Below, piece after piece: positions 35,917 to 43,644 of a stretch of 64,000 nucleotides of DNA. Under the pieces are notes generated by a model. It was not told where the DNA came from and ran no database searches. It saw nothing but the letters and a program-made list of their open reading frames with translations. Position numbers and translations under genes: made by a program. The stretch's first letter is position 1, and each line of letters begins with the position of its first letter. The DNA is from Streptomyces sp. LUP47B (lineage in GTDB: Bacteria; Actinomycetota; Actinomycetes; Streptomycetales; Streptomycetaceae): assembly GCF_001746295.1 (NCBI RefSeq), contig NZ_MJAH01000005.1, positions 365,723-429,722 of the forward strand, read 5' to 3'.

Positions 35917-38523
35917 GTGACAGCGGGAAGCGACTCGGTTCTCGAACTTCTGCCGATGGTGTTCGCCGCCCCCAACCAGGCGCTGGCGAGGGCGGAGGAA
36001 GTACTCGGCTCGGATCCCTCACCGCTGCACGCCTCCGTCGCCCACCAGGTGATCGGCATCTGGCAGCGGGACTGGGGCGACATGCGGATCGCCCTGGAGC
36101 ATCTTCGCCGCGCCCGCGATCTCGCGGCGCGCTCGGAGTCGGCAGACCGGGAGGCGGACGTGCTGGCCGCGCTCGGGGTGGCGCTGGTGGTCGCGGGGCG
36201 GACCCGGCAGGGGCTGGCGGCGCTGGAGCGGGGTGTCGAGGTCGGCAGCGGGCACACCCGCGCGCGCGTCCTGTTCCGGCGGGCCTACGCGTCCTGGGTC
36301 CTCGGGCATCACCGGGCGGCGCTGGAGGACGTACGGCGGGCGGTTCCGGTGCTGCGGCAGGCCGACGACGTGATCTGGACGGCGCGGGCGCTGACCCTGC
36401 GGGCCACCGTGCATCTGGCGCTCGGGGCGGTGGAGCGGGCGGACGCCGACTTCACGGCGGCGGAGGCGCTGTGGGACACCACGGGCCAGGAGCACGACAA
36501 GGCCGACGCGGTGGAGAGCCGGGGGCTTGCCGCGTACCGGTCGGGGAACATACCCGCAGCGCTGCGACTGCTCGACGAGGCGCAGGAGCGGTACGCCAAG
36601 CTCGGCACGCCGACGTTCATGCTCACCATCCGGCGCTGCGAGGTCCTGATGGCCGCGGGGCTCGCCCCGGAAGCGCTCGCGGAGGCGGACGCGGCGATCA
36701 AGGTGCTCGACGGGATCGGCGGACAGTCCACCCTCAAGGCGGAGCTGCTGCTCGCCGCCGCGCGGGCGGCCCGGCTCGCGGGTGACGCCCACACCGCGAT
36801 CGCGCGCGCCGACATGGCCGTACGACTGTTCGCCGGTCAGCGGCGCACCTGGTGGGAGACGCATGCCCGGCTGGTGCTGATCGAGGCGCGGGTCGCCGCC
36901 GGGCGCGGCTCGGGCCGGCTGGTCGCGGACGCGGCCGCGGTCGCCGACCGGCTGGCCTCCTTCGGCGCGCCGGCCGCCCCGGAGGCCTCGCTGCTCGCGG
37001 GCCGGATCGCGCTCGGACTGGGGTGGCGGGAGGACGCCCAGCGGCATCTGGAGGTGGCGGCCCGCAGCCGGCACAGCGGGCCGCCGCTGGCTCGGATGAC
37101 GGGGTGGGCGGCGCAGGCGCTGTGGGCGCGGGCCGTGGGCTCCGACCGGCGGGTGCTGGAGGCCTGTCGCCGGGGTCTGGACGTGCTCGACGACCACCGT
37201 ACGACGCTCGGTGCCTCCGAACTCCGGGCGCGGGCCACCGCTCAGGGCGCCGAGCTGGCCGGGCTCGCCGCGCGGGCCTCGCTCGCCTCGGGCGGGCCGC
37301 GGCGGCTGCTGGTGTGGAGCGAGCGCTGGCGGGCCACGGTGTTGTCCGCCCCGGCGACCCGCCCGCCGGCCGATCCCGAACTGCTCAGTGGACTGACCGC
37401 GTTCCGGGAGATCGCCGCCCGGGCGGAGGCGGCCCGGATGGAGGGCCGGCCGGTGCCGACGCTGGAGCGTGAACAGCGGCGCCTGGAACGGCAGATCCGC
37501 TCCCGGACCCTCCACATGCGCGGGGACGCGCCCGGTGACGGCTACCGGTTCGACCCGCGCAGGCTCCTGGAACGGCTCGGTGACGACGTACGGCTGGTCG
37601 AACTGGCCGTGCTCGACGGGCGGGTTCAGGTGCTGCTGTGCGCGCAGGGGCGGGTGCGGCGGTACGAGGGCGGACTGCTGGCCGACGCCGAACGTGAGGC
37701 GGAGCACGTTCAGGCGGGGCTCAGGCGGCTGGCCCATCCGGGGGCGGAGGCGCGGCTTCCGGTAGTGGAGGCGGCCGGACGGCGGCTGGAGGAGCTGCTG
37801 CTCGGGCCGGCCGCGGCGCAGCTCGGCTCCGGTCCGGTCGTGGTGGTGCCGCCGGGGCGGCTGCACCGGGTGCCGTGGGCGCTGCTGCCCTCGCTGCGGG
37901 AACGGGTGTTCAGTGTGTCGCCGTCGGCGAGCAGCTGGCTGCGGGCGCGGGAGACCGTGCCGGCGCCGGGCGGGCGTCAGGTGCTCGTTCGCGGGCCCGG
38001 CCTCGCGAGCGGGGGCGCCGAGGTGTCCGAACTGGCCGGCCGTTACGGCACCGCGACCGTCCTGGAGCACGACGACGCGCGCGTGCCGCGGGTGCTGGCG
38101 GAACTGGACGGGGCGGCGCTGGCGCACATCGCCGCGCACGGCACGTTCCGTGCGGACAGCCCGCTGTTCTCGGCGTTGCGGATGGCCGACGGGCCGCTGA
38201 TCGTCCACGACTTCGAGCGCCTGGACCGCAGCCCGTACCGGATCATCCTGTCCTGCTGCGACACCGCCCGGTTCGCCTCGGTGGGCGCGGACGAACTGCT
38301 CGGTCTGGTCACCGCGCTGCTGCCGCTGGGCACGGCCGGAGTGGTGGCGTGCAGCGCGCCGGTCAACGACGAGGCGGTGGTGCCGTTGATGCTCACGCTG
38401 CACAAGGGGCTCAGTGCGGGGGCGTCCATGGCGGAGGCGTTGCGCGACGCGCGGGCCTCGCTGCCGGGGGACTCGGTGCATCAGGCGACGGGGTGGGCGT
38501 TCTCGGCGTTCGGGGCGGCGTGA
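35917..38523 (+). CDS. TPR-CHAT protein, caspase-like protease
   Basis: An 868-residue protein. Residues about 1-480 are TPR-like helical repeats (for example VLFRRAYASWVLGHHRAALED, ADFTAAEALWDTTGQ). Residues about 560-868 are a CHAT domain with the caspase-type dyad: H741 in AHIAAHGTF and C781 in ILSCCDTARF; GTAGVVACSAPVNDEA and QATGWAFSAFG complete the family pattern. Such proteins are cysteine proteases cleaving after basic or specific residues once a partner binds the TPR part. A TACCAT -10 element (35904-35909) seven bases in front of the GTG suggests a leaderless mRNA. Divergent from the S8-sigma operon, it is followed by a strong terminator. Confidence 0.92.
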   Translation: MTAGSDSVLELLPMVFAAPNQALARAEEVLGSDPSPLHASVAHQVIGIWQRDWGDMRIALEHLRRARDLAARSESADREADVLAALGVALVVAGRTRQGLAALERGVEVGSGHTRARVLFRRAYASWVLGHHRAALEDVRRAVPVLRQADDVIWTARALTLRATVHLALGAVERADADFTAAEALWDTTGQEHDKADAVESRGLAAYRSGNIPAALRLLDEAQERYAKLGTPTFMLTIRRCEVLMAAGLAPEALAEADAAIKVLDGIGGQSTLKAELLLAAARAARLAGDAHTAIARADMAVRLFAGQRRTWWETHARLVLIEARVAAGRGSGRLVADAAAVADRLASFGAPAAPEASLLAGRIALGLGWREDAQRHLEVAARSRHSGPPLARMTGWAAQALWARAVGSDRRVLEACRRGLDVLDDHRTTLGASELRARATAQGAELAGLAARASLASGGPRRLLVWSERWRATVLSAPATRPPADPELLSGLTAFREIAARAEAARMEGRPVPTLEREQRRLERQIRSRTLHMRGDAPGDGYRFDPRRLLERLGDDVRLVELAVLDGRVQVLLCAQGRVRRYEGGLLADAEREAEHVQAGLRRLAHPGAEARLPVVEAAGRRLEELLLGPAAAQLGSGPVVVVPPGRLHRVPWALLPSLRERVFSVSPSASSWLRARETVPAPGGRQVLVRGPGLASGGAEVSELAGRYGTATVLEHDDARVPRVLAELDGAALAHIAAHGTFRADSPLFSALRMADGPLIVHDFERLDRSPYRIILSCCDTARFASVGADELLGLVTALLPLGTAGVVACSAPVNDEAVVPLMLTLHKGLSAGASMAEALRDARASLPGDSVHQATGWAFSAFGAA

Positions 38524-38546
38524 TGCCCAAGGGGTGCGTGATGTGT

Positions 38547-38592
38547 GGGGCGGCCTGACCCCTCCCCCGAATACTGGGGGTCAGACCGCCCC
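38547..38592. terminator. Strong hairpin between convergent CHAT and LuxR genes
   Basis: GGGGCGG and CTGACCCC (38547-38562, one base apart) pair with GGGGTCAG and CCGCCCC (38577-38592) with a single mismatch, loop of 14 bases. It lies midway between the CHAT stop and the LuxR stop and should end both transcripts. Confidence 0.75.
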
Positions 38593-38607
38593 GGTCCGGT
38601 GTACGGC

Positions 38608-40815
38608 TCAGGCCGGCTGGGCCTCCGGCAGCTCCACCAGGCACGGCAGCGCGTCGCGGTCGCTCGCGCCGAGGCGGGCGTACGCGCTGTAGAGGTGGTT
38701 GCCGACGGTGCGGATCGACAGGGTGAGCTTCTCCGCGATCTGGCGGTTGCTCAGGCCGGCGGCCGCGAGGGTGACGATCTGCCGCTGGCGCGCGGTGAGT
38801 TCGCCGAGGACGAGGCCGGACAGGGCCGGGGTGCGGGCGCCTTGGCAGCGCCGGGCCAGGGCGACGGCTCGGGTGCGTGAGACGCGGGCGGCGCTGGGGT
38901 CGCGGTGCGCCCGTACGGCCTGGGCGTACGCCTCGGCGGCGAAGAGCAGGAAACCACGTTCCTCCAGCGCCTGCGCCGCCCGGTCGAGGGCGGGACCGTC
39001 GTCGTGGGCGAGCGCCTCGGCGTGTTCGGCGAAGACACCGGTCAGCCGTCCGCCCGCCCGCTCGGGCGCGCCGAGCCGCACGGCGTCGTACGGATCCTCG
39101 CCGACCGCGCCGAGCGCCGCGTCGAGATCCCCGCGGGCGGCGGCCCACCAGGTGACCGCCGAACCACCCACGACCTCCCGTAAGTCGGCTGCGCTGCTGG
39201 AGTCGGTCGGGGGCGCGGTGAGTTGGGGGGTGCGGGAGTCGCCGACGGGGGTGGGTGGTTGGAGGGGGCCGGAGTCGACGACGGGCGTGGACGGTTGGAG
39301 ATCGCCGGAATCGACGGGCACGGACGGTTGCAGGGGGCCGGAATCGATGACGGGCGTGGACGGTTGGAGATCGCCGGAATCGACGACGGGCACGGAAGGT
39401 TGGAGATCGCCGGAGTCGACGACGGGCGTGGACGGTTGTAGCGGGCCGGTGAGTCGGCTGTCGCCGGGCCGGACTCGGGACTCGGCGGATTCCGGTGCCG
39501 TGGGCCCGGGCGGGACGACGGCGGAACCGTTGTCGTCGGATCCGGTCCAGGGCGGCTCGGGGGATCGGTCGACGCCCGAGGCGGCCGGAGGTGCCGCGGG
39601 CTCCGGGTGACCCGACTGTGCCGCGGCCAGGGCGAGTTCGTGACGGCAGGCCGGGTCATCGGCAGCGGCCCGCAGTCCCTCCCTCGCCCAGGCCGCGGCC
39701 TCCCGCAGTTCCCCCCGCAGGCGTGCGAACCGTGCCCGTACCGCGGCGTGCCGGGCCGGTACTCCGGCGCCCTCGTCCAGGAGCCACTCCCCCACCGGCG
39801 CGGCGACGGCCCGTACGTCCCTCTCGCCGATCGCCCGGACCAGCGTGGCCGTCTCGGCCTCCAGGGCCGCCGCGCAGTCGGCCGGGGTGCGGGCCAGGCG
39901 CAGAGTCTTCAGGCGTCCGGCGGCGGCTCGCAGCACCGGGGCGTGGAGCGGGTGGGCGAGTCGGGCGGTGCCCTGCTCGTCGACGTGGACCAGACCGTCG
40001 GCCTCCAGGCGTTCCAGGGCGTCCAGGTCGAGCGTGGCGGCGTCCACGGGGAGCGGCTCGCCGAAGGCCAGGCGGTCCAGGGTCTCGCGCTCGCCGGAAC
40101 GCGGGCGATCGAGGAGGTGCGCGGTGCGCTCGCGCACGGTCGCGGTGACCGGCACCGGGCCGCGCCACGCCCACTCGGTCGAGTCCTGTACCTGGCTCAG
40201 CAGCCCCCGCTCGCGCACCGCGTCCATCAACTCGCGCAGCAGTCGCAGATCGCCCTGGCACAGGCGGTACAGCCGGTTGACGGTGAGGGCTTCGAGGCCG
40301 CCGACGCCGGCCGCGAGCAACTGCGCGGTCTCCTCGCGCGGCAACGGCTCCAGGGCGAGGCGCGGCAGGAGCTCTCCGGTCCACAGGCGCGAGATCGCGC
40401 CCGGCGCGCGGGCGCCCTCCGTGGCGACGACCAGGAGGCGGGTGCGGCCGTGCACGGCGAGCTGGTGGACCAGGGCCGCCGAGGCGTCGTCCAGCAGATG
40501 GGCGTCGTCGACGAGCAACAGCCGTATGCCTGACAGCAGGTGGACCGCGCGATGCAGGGACGCGGTCTCCGGAACGAGGTGCGCGAAGGCGGCGAACGGG
40601 AGGCCGCGGGTCTCGGGCGTGCCCGCCACCCTGGCGCAGTCGGTGCCGCGCACGGCCTCCGTGACGAGCCGGGTCTTGCCCCGGCCCGCGGGACCGGTGA
40701 CCACGATGCCGTGCCGTCCTCCGGCGACGGACCTGCGGACCAGCTCGAGTTCGTCCTCCCGCCCGGTGAACGGCCAGGGCAGCTCCAGGGTCTTCGCGTC
40801 CCGTTCGAATGTCAT
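38608..40815 (-). CDS. LuxR-family AAA/STAND regulator with peptide-repeat linker
   Basis: A 735-residue regulator. Residues about 15-250 form an NTPase module with P-loop VTGPAGRGKTRL and Walker B LLLVDDAHLLD. A helical middle part follows. At about 455-530 there is an insertion of six to seven copies of a 12-residue repeat (LQPSTPVVDSGD type). The C-terminus (about 665-725) is a LuxR helix-turn-helix: ELTARQRQIVTLAAAGLSNR, then QIAEKLTLSIRTVGNHLYSAY. It probably activates the divergent metalloprotease gene through the palindrome at 40834. A GTG directly precedes the ATG. RBS is weak. The trigger is unknown. Confidence 0.9.
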   Translation of the reverse strand: MTFERDAKTLELPWPFTGREDELELVRRSVAGGRHGIVVTGPAGRGKTRLVTEAVRGTDCARVAGTPETRGLPFAAFAHLVPETASLHRAVHLLSGIRLLLVDDAHLLDDASAALVHQLAVHGRTRLLVVATEGARAPGAISRLWTGELLPRLALEPLPREETAQLLAAGVGGLEALTVNRLYRLCQGDLRLLRELMDAVRERGLLSQVQDSTEWAWRGPVPVTATVRERTAHLLDRPRSGERETLDRLAFGEPLPVDAATLDLDALERLEADGLVHVDEQGTARLAHPLHAPVLRAAAGRLKTLRLARTPADCAAALEAETATLVRAIGERDVRAVAAPVGEWLLDEGAGVPARHAAVRARFARLRGELREAAAWAREGLRAAADDPACRHELALAAAQSGHPEPAAPPAASGVDRSPEPPWTGSDDNGSAVVPPGPTAPESAESRVRPGDSRLTGPLQPSTPVVDSGDLQPSVPVVDSGDLQPSTPVIDSGPLQPSVPVDSGDLQPSTPVVDSGPLQPPTPVGDSRTPQLTAPPTDSSSAADLREVVGGSAVTWWAAARGDLDAALGAVGEDPYDAVRLGAPERAGGRLTGVFAEHAEALAHDDGPALDRAAQALEERGFLLFAAEAYAQAVRAHRDPSAARVSRTRAVALARRCQGARTPALSGLVLGELTARQRQIVTLAAAGLSNRQIAEKLTLSIRTVGNHLYSAYARLGASDRDALPCLVELPEAQPA
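39237..39449. repeat. 36-bp coding minisatellite inside the LuxR gene
   Basis: Six recognisable 36-bp units (one shortened by three bases) plus a degenerate seventh encode the Pro/Ser/Thr/Val/Asp linker. Neighbouring units are nearly identical at DNA level (for example GGACGGTTGGAGATCGCCGG recurs), so copy number has changed recently by slippage or unequal exchange. All length differences are multiples of three, which keeps the frame. Confidence 0.85.
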
Positions 40816-40833
40816 CACGGAAGCAAGAGCACC

Positions 40834-40868
40834 GCTACTCAGTCCTGATACAGGGGGACTTGAGTAGC
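40834..40868. promoter_or_regulatory. Palindromic operator between LuxR regulator and metalloprotease
   Basis: GCTACTCA and TGAGTAGC are perfect outer arms; inside them GTCC faces GGAC, with one extra base on the right side. The total span is 35 bases, 19 bases from the regulator start and 45 bases before the metalloprotease ATG. A LuxR dimer site is a reasonable reading. Confidence 0.65.
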
Positions 40869-40913
40869 CCCCGACTCAGGCGCCCCGAGACGCCTCACGG
40901 CACGCTGAACCCC

Positions 40914-41999
40914 ATGACCGCACGCTACTGCTCACTCGCGCAGCAGCCGGCTCCGGCGTTCGCCCCGGGGCTGGCCGCCGAGCGGCTGAGTGCGCTCGTC
41001 GGCGGCAGCCGGACGTGGGTCAACGGCACGGTCCTGCACTACTGCTTCTTCGACGGCGACACCGACGGGTCGGTCATTCCGGTTCCGGGGACGGGGCAGT
41101 CCCGTCGGGTGTCGTGGGTCGGCGGCAAGGAGCAGCGGGACGTGGTGCGCGAGTGTTTCCAGGAGTGGCAGGACCTGGGGATCGGCGTCACGGTCACCGA
41201 GGTCGGCGACCGCTCGGAGGCCGAACTGCGCATCGGGTTCCAGCTCGGCGACGGCTCCTGGTCGACGGTGGGCAGGGACGCGCTCCGGGTCGGTCTGTAC
41301 GAGCGCACCATGAACTTCGGCTGGGACCTGACCGCGCCCGGGGAGCGCGGGACGGCCCTGCACGAGATCGGGCACGCGCTCGGCATGCTGCACGAGCACC
41401 AGAGTCCGTTCGCCGGGATCCACTGGGACGACGAGGCCGTCTACGCCGATCTGGCGGGCGCGCCGAACTTCTGGAGCCGGGACCGGACGTTCTTCAACAT
41501 CCTGCGCAAGCTCGACCCGGACGAGGTGAACGGCACCGTCTGGGACCCGCAGTCGATCATGGAGTACGCCTTCGAGGCGGGGCTGATCCTGGAGCCGGAG
41601 CAGTTCCGCGCGGGCCTGAACCCGCCCGGCACGCTGTCGGCCGCCGACAAGGAGTACGTCCTGCGCCGGTACCCGCCGACCGAGCAGGTCCGGCCGCCGG
41701 CGCTGGTGCCCTTCCGGTCCGCGCCGCTCGGGCTCGGACCGGGTGAGCAGGCCGACTTCACCGTGGAACCGCCGGAGACCCGCGAGTACACGGTGGGCAC
41801 CTTCGGCGACAGCGACACCGTGGTCGTGGTCTTCGAGGAGCGGGACGGGGAACCCCGCTATCTCACCGGCCGGGACGACGGAGGCACTCCGCGCAACGCC
41901 ACGATCAGGGCCCGTCTCGTGAAGGGCCGCCGCTACTTCGTCCGTGTGCGCCTGTACTCCGCGTGGGGTTCGGGGGAAACCGCGGTCATGTGCTGGTGA
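40914..41999 (+). CDS. Astacin-like (M12A) zinc metalloprotease without signal peptide
   Basis: A 361-residue metzincin. The zinc site HEIGHALGMLHEHQ (H150, E151, H154, H160) and Met-turn SIMEYAFE are complete; the astacin-type HExxHxxGxxHE with the extra Glu is clear. Residues about 285-361 form a beta domain (FTVEPPETREYTVGTFGDSD, RYFVRVRLYSAWGSGE) like bacterial pre-peptidase or DVR-type modules. The N-terminus (TARYCSLAQQPAPAF) is not a signal peptide, so it is cytosolic or exported in a non-standard way. Such enzymes usually are secreted, so this is odd. It shares an operator with the LuxR regulator. Confidence 0.85.
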   Translation: MTARYCSLAQQPAPAFAPGLAAERLSALVGGSRTWVNGTVLHYCFFDGDTDGSVIPVPGTGQSRRVSWVGGKEQRDVVRECFQEWQDLGIGVTVTEVGDRSEAELRIGFQLGDGSWSTVGRDALRVGLYERTMNFGWDLTAPGERGTALHEIGHALGMLHEHQSPFAGIHWDDEAVYADLAGAPNFWSRDRTFFNILRKLDPDEVNGTVWDPQSIMEYAFEAGLILEPEQFRAGLNPPGTLSAADKEYVLRRYPPTEQVRPPALVPFRSAPLGLGPGEQADFTVEPPETREYTVGTFGDSDTVVVVFEERDGEPRYLTGRDDGGTPRNATIRARLVKGRRYFVRVRLYSAWGSGETAVMCW

Positions 42000-42138
42000 C
42001 AGCACAGACGGGCCGCACGGGCGAGGCTGGACCGCTGTCCGGCGCCGGGGGAATGGCCGGCGCACGTCACCTTCGGGGGAGGGAGACGTGCGCCGGCCAC
42101 ACGGCGTTCAGCGGGAGTTCCGGGTGAAAGAGTGGGGC

Positions 42139-42651
42139 ATGCTGATCGTCATCGGCGGCCTGCCCGCCACCGGCAAGACCACCCTCGCGCGGCTCCTGGC
42201 CCTCCGGACGGGCGCGGTCCATCTGCGGGTCGACACCATCGAGCAGGCTGTCGTCCGCTCCGGGCTGGCCCGGCATCCCGTGGGGCCGGTGGGCTATGTC
42301 GTCGGGTACGCCCTGGCCGAGGAGCAGCTGCGACAGGGACTCACGGTGATCGCGGAGTCCGTCAACCCGCTGCCGATCACGCGCGATGCCTGGTGCGACG
42401 CGGCGACGAGGGCCGGGGTTCCGGTGGTCGAGGTGGAGGTCGTCTGCTCCGATCCGGACGAGCACCGGCGCCGTGTGGACTCGCGCTCGGTGGACATCCC
42501 CGACCTGCCGCTGCCCACCTGGCAGCAGATCGTCGACCGGGAGTACGAGCCGTGGCAGCGGGACCGCGTCGTCGTCGACACCGCGGGCCAGGAGCCCGAG
42601 GATTCGCTGGGCCCGCTGCTCGATGCGATTCTCATCGCAGGGCGCGGGTGA
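42139..42651 (+). CDS. AAA_33-type P-loop kinase
   Basis: A 170-residue small P-loop protein: Walker A IGGLPATGKTTLARLL at the N-terminus, lid-region DPDEHRRRVDSR, and a C-terminal VVVDTAGQEPED. The layout fits small-molecule kinases of the AAA_33/zeta-toxin-related or gluconate-kinase-like group. The phosphate acceptor is unknown. The chosen ATG gives the P-loop nine residues from the N-terminus, as usual. Its last 20 bases overlap the convergent GNAT gene. Confidence 0.8.
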   Translation: MLIVIGGLPATGKTTLARLLALRTGAVHLRVDTIEQAVVRSGLARHPVGPVGYVVGYALAEEQLRQGLTVIAESVNPLPITRDAWCDAATRAGVPVVEVEVVCSDPDEHRRRVDSRSVDIPDLPLPTWQQIVDREYEPWQRDRVVVDTAGQEPEDSLGPLLDAILIAGRG

Positions 42652-43075
42652 AGACGACGCGGGGGCGGCCGGGGCCGTCGTAGTCCTCCACCTCACGGGC
42701 GTCGAAGCCGAGGCTGCGGTGGAAGGCGATCGAGCCCTCGTTGGTGACCGAGGTGATGGCCTTGAGGCGGACCGCTCCCTGACCGCGGGCGGCTTCGGTG
42801 AACGCCTCGTAGAGGGTACGGCCGAGGCCGGTGCCGCGGGTGTCGTCGCGGGTGGCGATCAGGTGGACGTAGCCGGTGTGGTCGGGGGTGACGAATCCGA
42901 AGAGGTAGCCGCGGATGCCGTCCTCGGCTCTGGCGACCAGACAGGTGGCCCCGAACTCCCGCACCAGCGCCGGAAGATGGAGGGAGCGCAGGTCGCGCTC
43001 GCCCCAGTAGCGGGTGTGGTCCGCCAGGACCTGGTGGAGGTCGCTGACATCGGCGAGGTCGATTCGGACGGCCAT
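42632..43075 (-). CDS. GNAT-family N-acetyltransferase
   Basis: A 147-residue acetyltransferase. The acetyl-CoA pyrophosphate loop is RDDTRGTGLGRTLYE (about residues 80-94), preceded by the strand GYVHLIATR; the C-terminal NEGSIAFHRSLGFDAREVE is the usual motif B. Substrate unknown (small amine or protein N-terminus). ATG 43075 is preferred; another ATG four codons upstream is possible. Confidence 0.88.
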   Translation of the reverse strand: MAVRIDLADVSDLHQVLADHTRYWGERDLRSLHLPALVREFGATCLVARAEDGIRGYLFGFVTPDHTGYVHLIATRDDTRGTGLGRTLYEAFTEAARGQGAVRLKAITSVTNEGSIAFHRSLGFDAREVEDYDGPGRPRVVFTRALR

Positions 43076-43268
43076 GGCGTCGATCATGGCACGGTGTCGG
43101 AGGCGTTCCGGTAGCGGTCGGCCGTACGACGAGCCGTCTCCGCCGACTCCCTGCGGACGTCGGCCGGATGTGCGGCGAGCCCTGCCGTCGACGGACGTAT
43201 CGTGACAGGGAGTTGGTCCAAGCTTGCCTTCGTCGTCCGCAAAGCCCCGATCAGCAAGGAGACAGCAC

Positions 43269-43637
43269 ATGGTCACCGGATACGTCATCGGCGAGAGTCT
43301 TCGGGTCGGCGCGGTGTTCGAGCCGCGCGGGCTGCGGTTGCGGAAGGTCAGCAGGGTCGAGATCGGTGGGGCGAGCGACGCGCAGCCGCCGGTGTGGACG
43401 CTCGTCGAGTGGGAGGCCGACGGCGAGGACGTCGGTGCCCTGGCGGAGGCGCTCGCCGAGGCGTTGGAGCCGGAGCTCGGCTGGTACGCCGATTTCACCG
43501 CCGGGAACGAGCGCGTGGTCGTCTTCGCGGGGAAGGTGTTCCGCTATCGGCGCGGCGACGAGGCGGGCCGCGCCGAAGCGGTGGCGTACGGGCGGTCGGT
43601 CGGGACGCCCGGGCATCAGCTCGACTGGGAGGAGTGA
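43269..43637 (+). CDS. Conserved hypothetical small protein
   Basis: A 122-residue soluble protein. It has beta strands with LRLRKVSRVEIG and TLVEWEADGEDV, followed by AGNERVVVFAGKVFRYRRGD and HQLDWEE at the end. The pattern of alternating strands suggests a small alpha/beta fold. AAGGAG is well placed before the ATG. I do not recognise a family. Its stop is seven bases from the convergent monooxygenase stop. Confidence 0.75.
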   Translation: MVTGYVIGESLRVGAVFEPRGLRLRKVSRVEIGGASDAQPPVWTLVEWEADGEDVGALAEALAEALEPELGWYADFTAGNERVVVFAGKVFRYRRGDEAGRAEAVAYGRSVGTPGHQLDWEE

Positions 43638-43644
43638 CCTCGCC

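Noticed and set aside
36019..38481. 820-codon minus-strand frame
   Set aside because: Antisense to the CHAT gene, Arg/Pro/Gln-rich without domain content.
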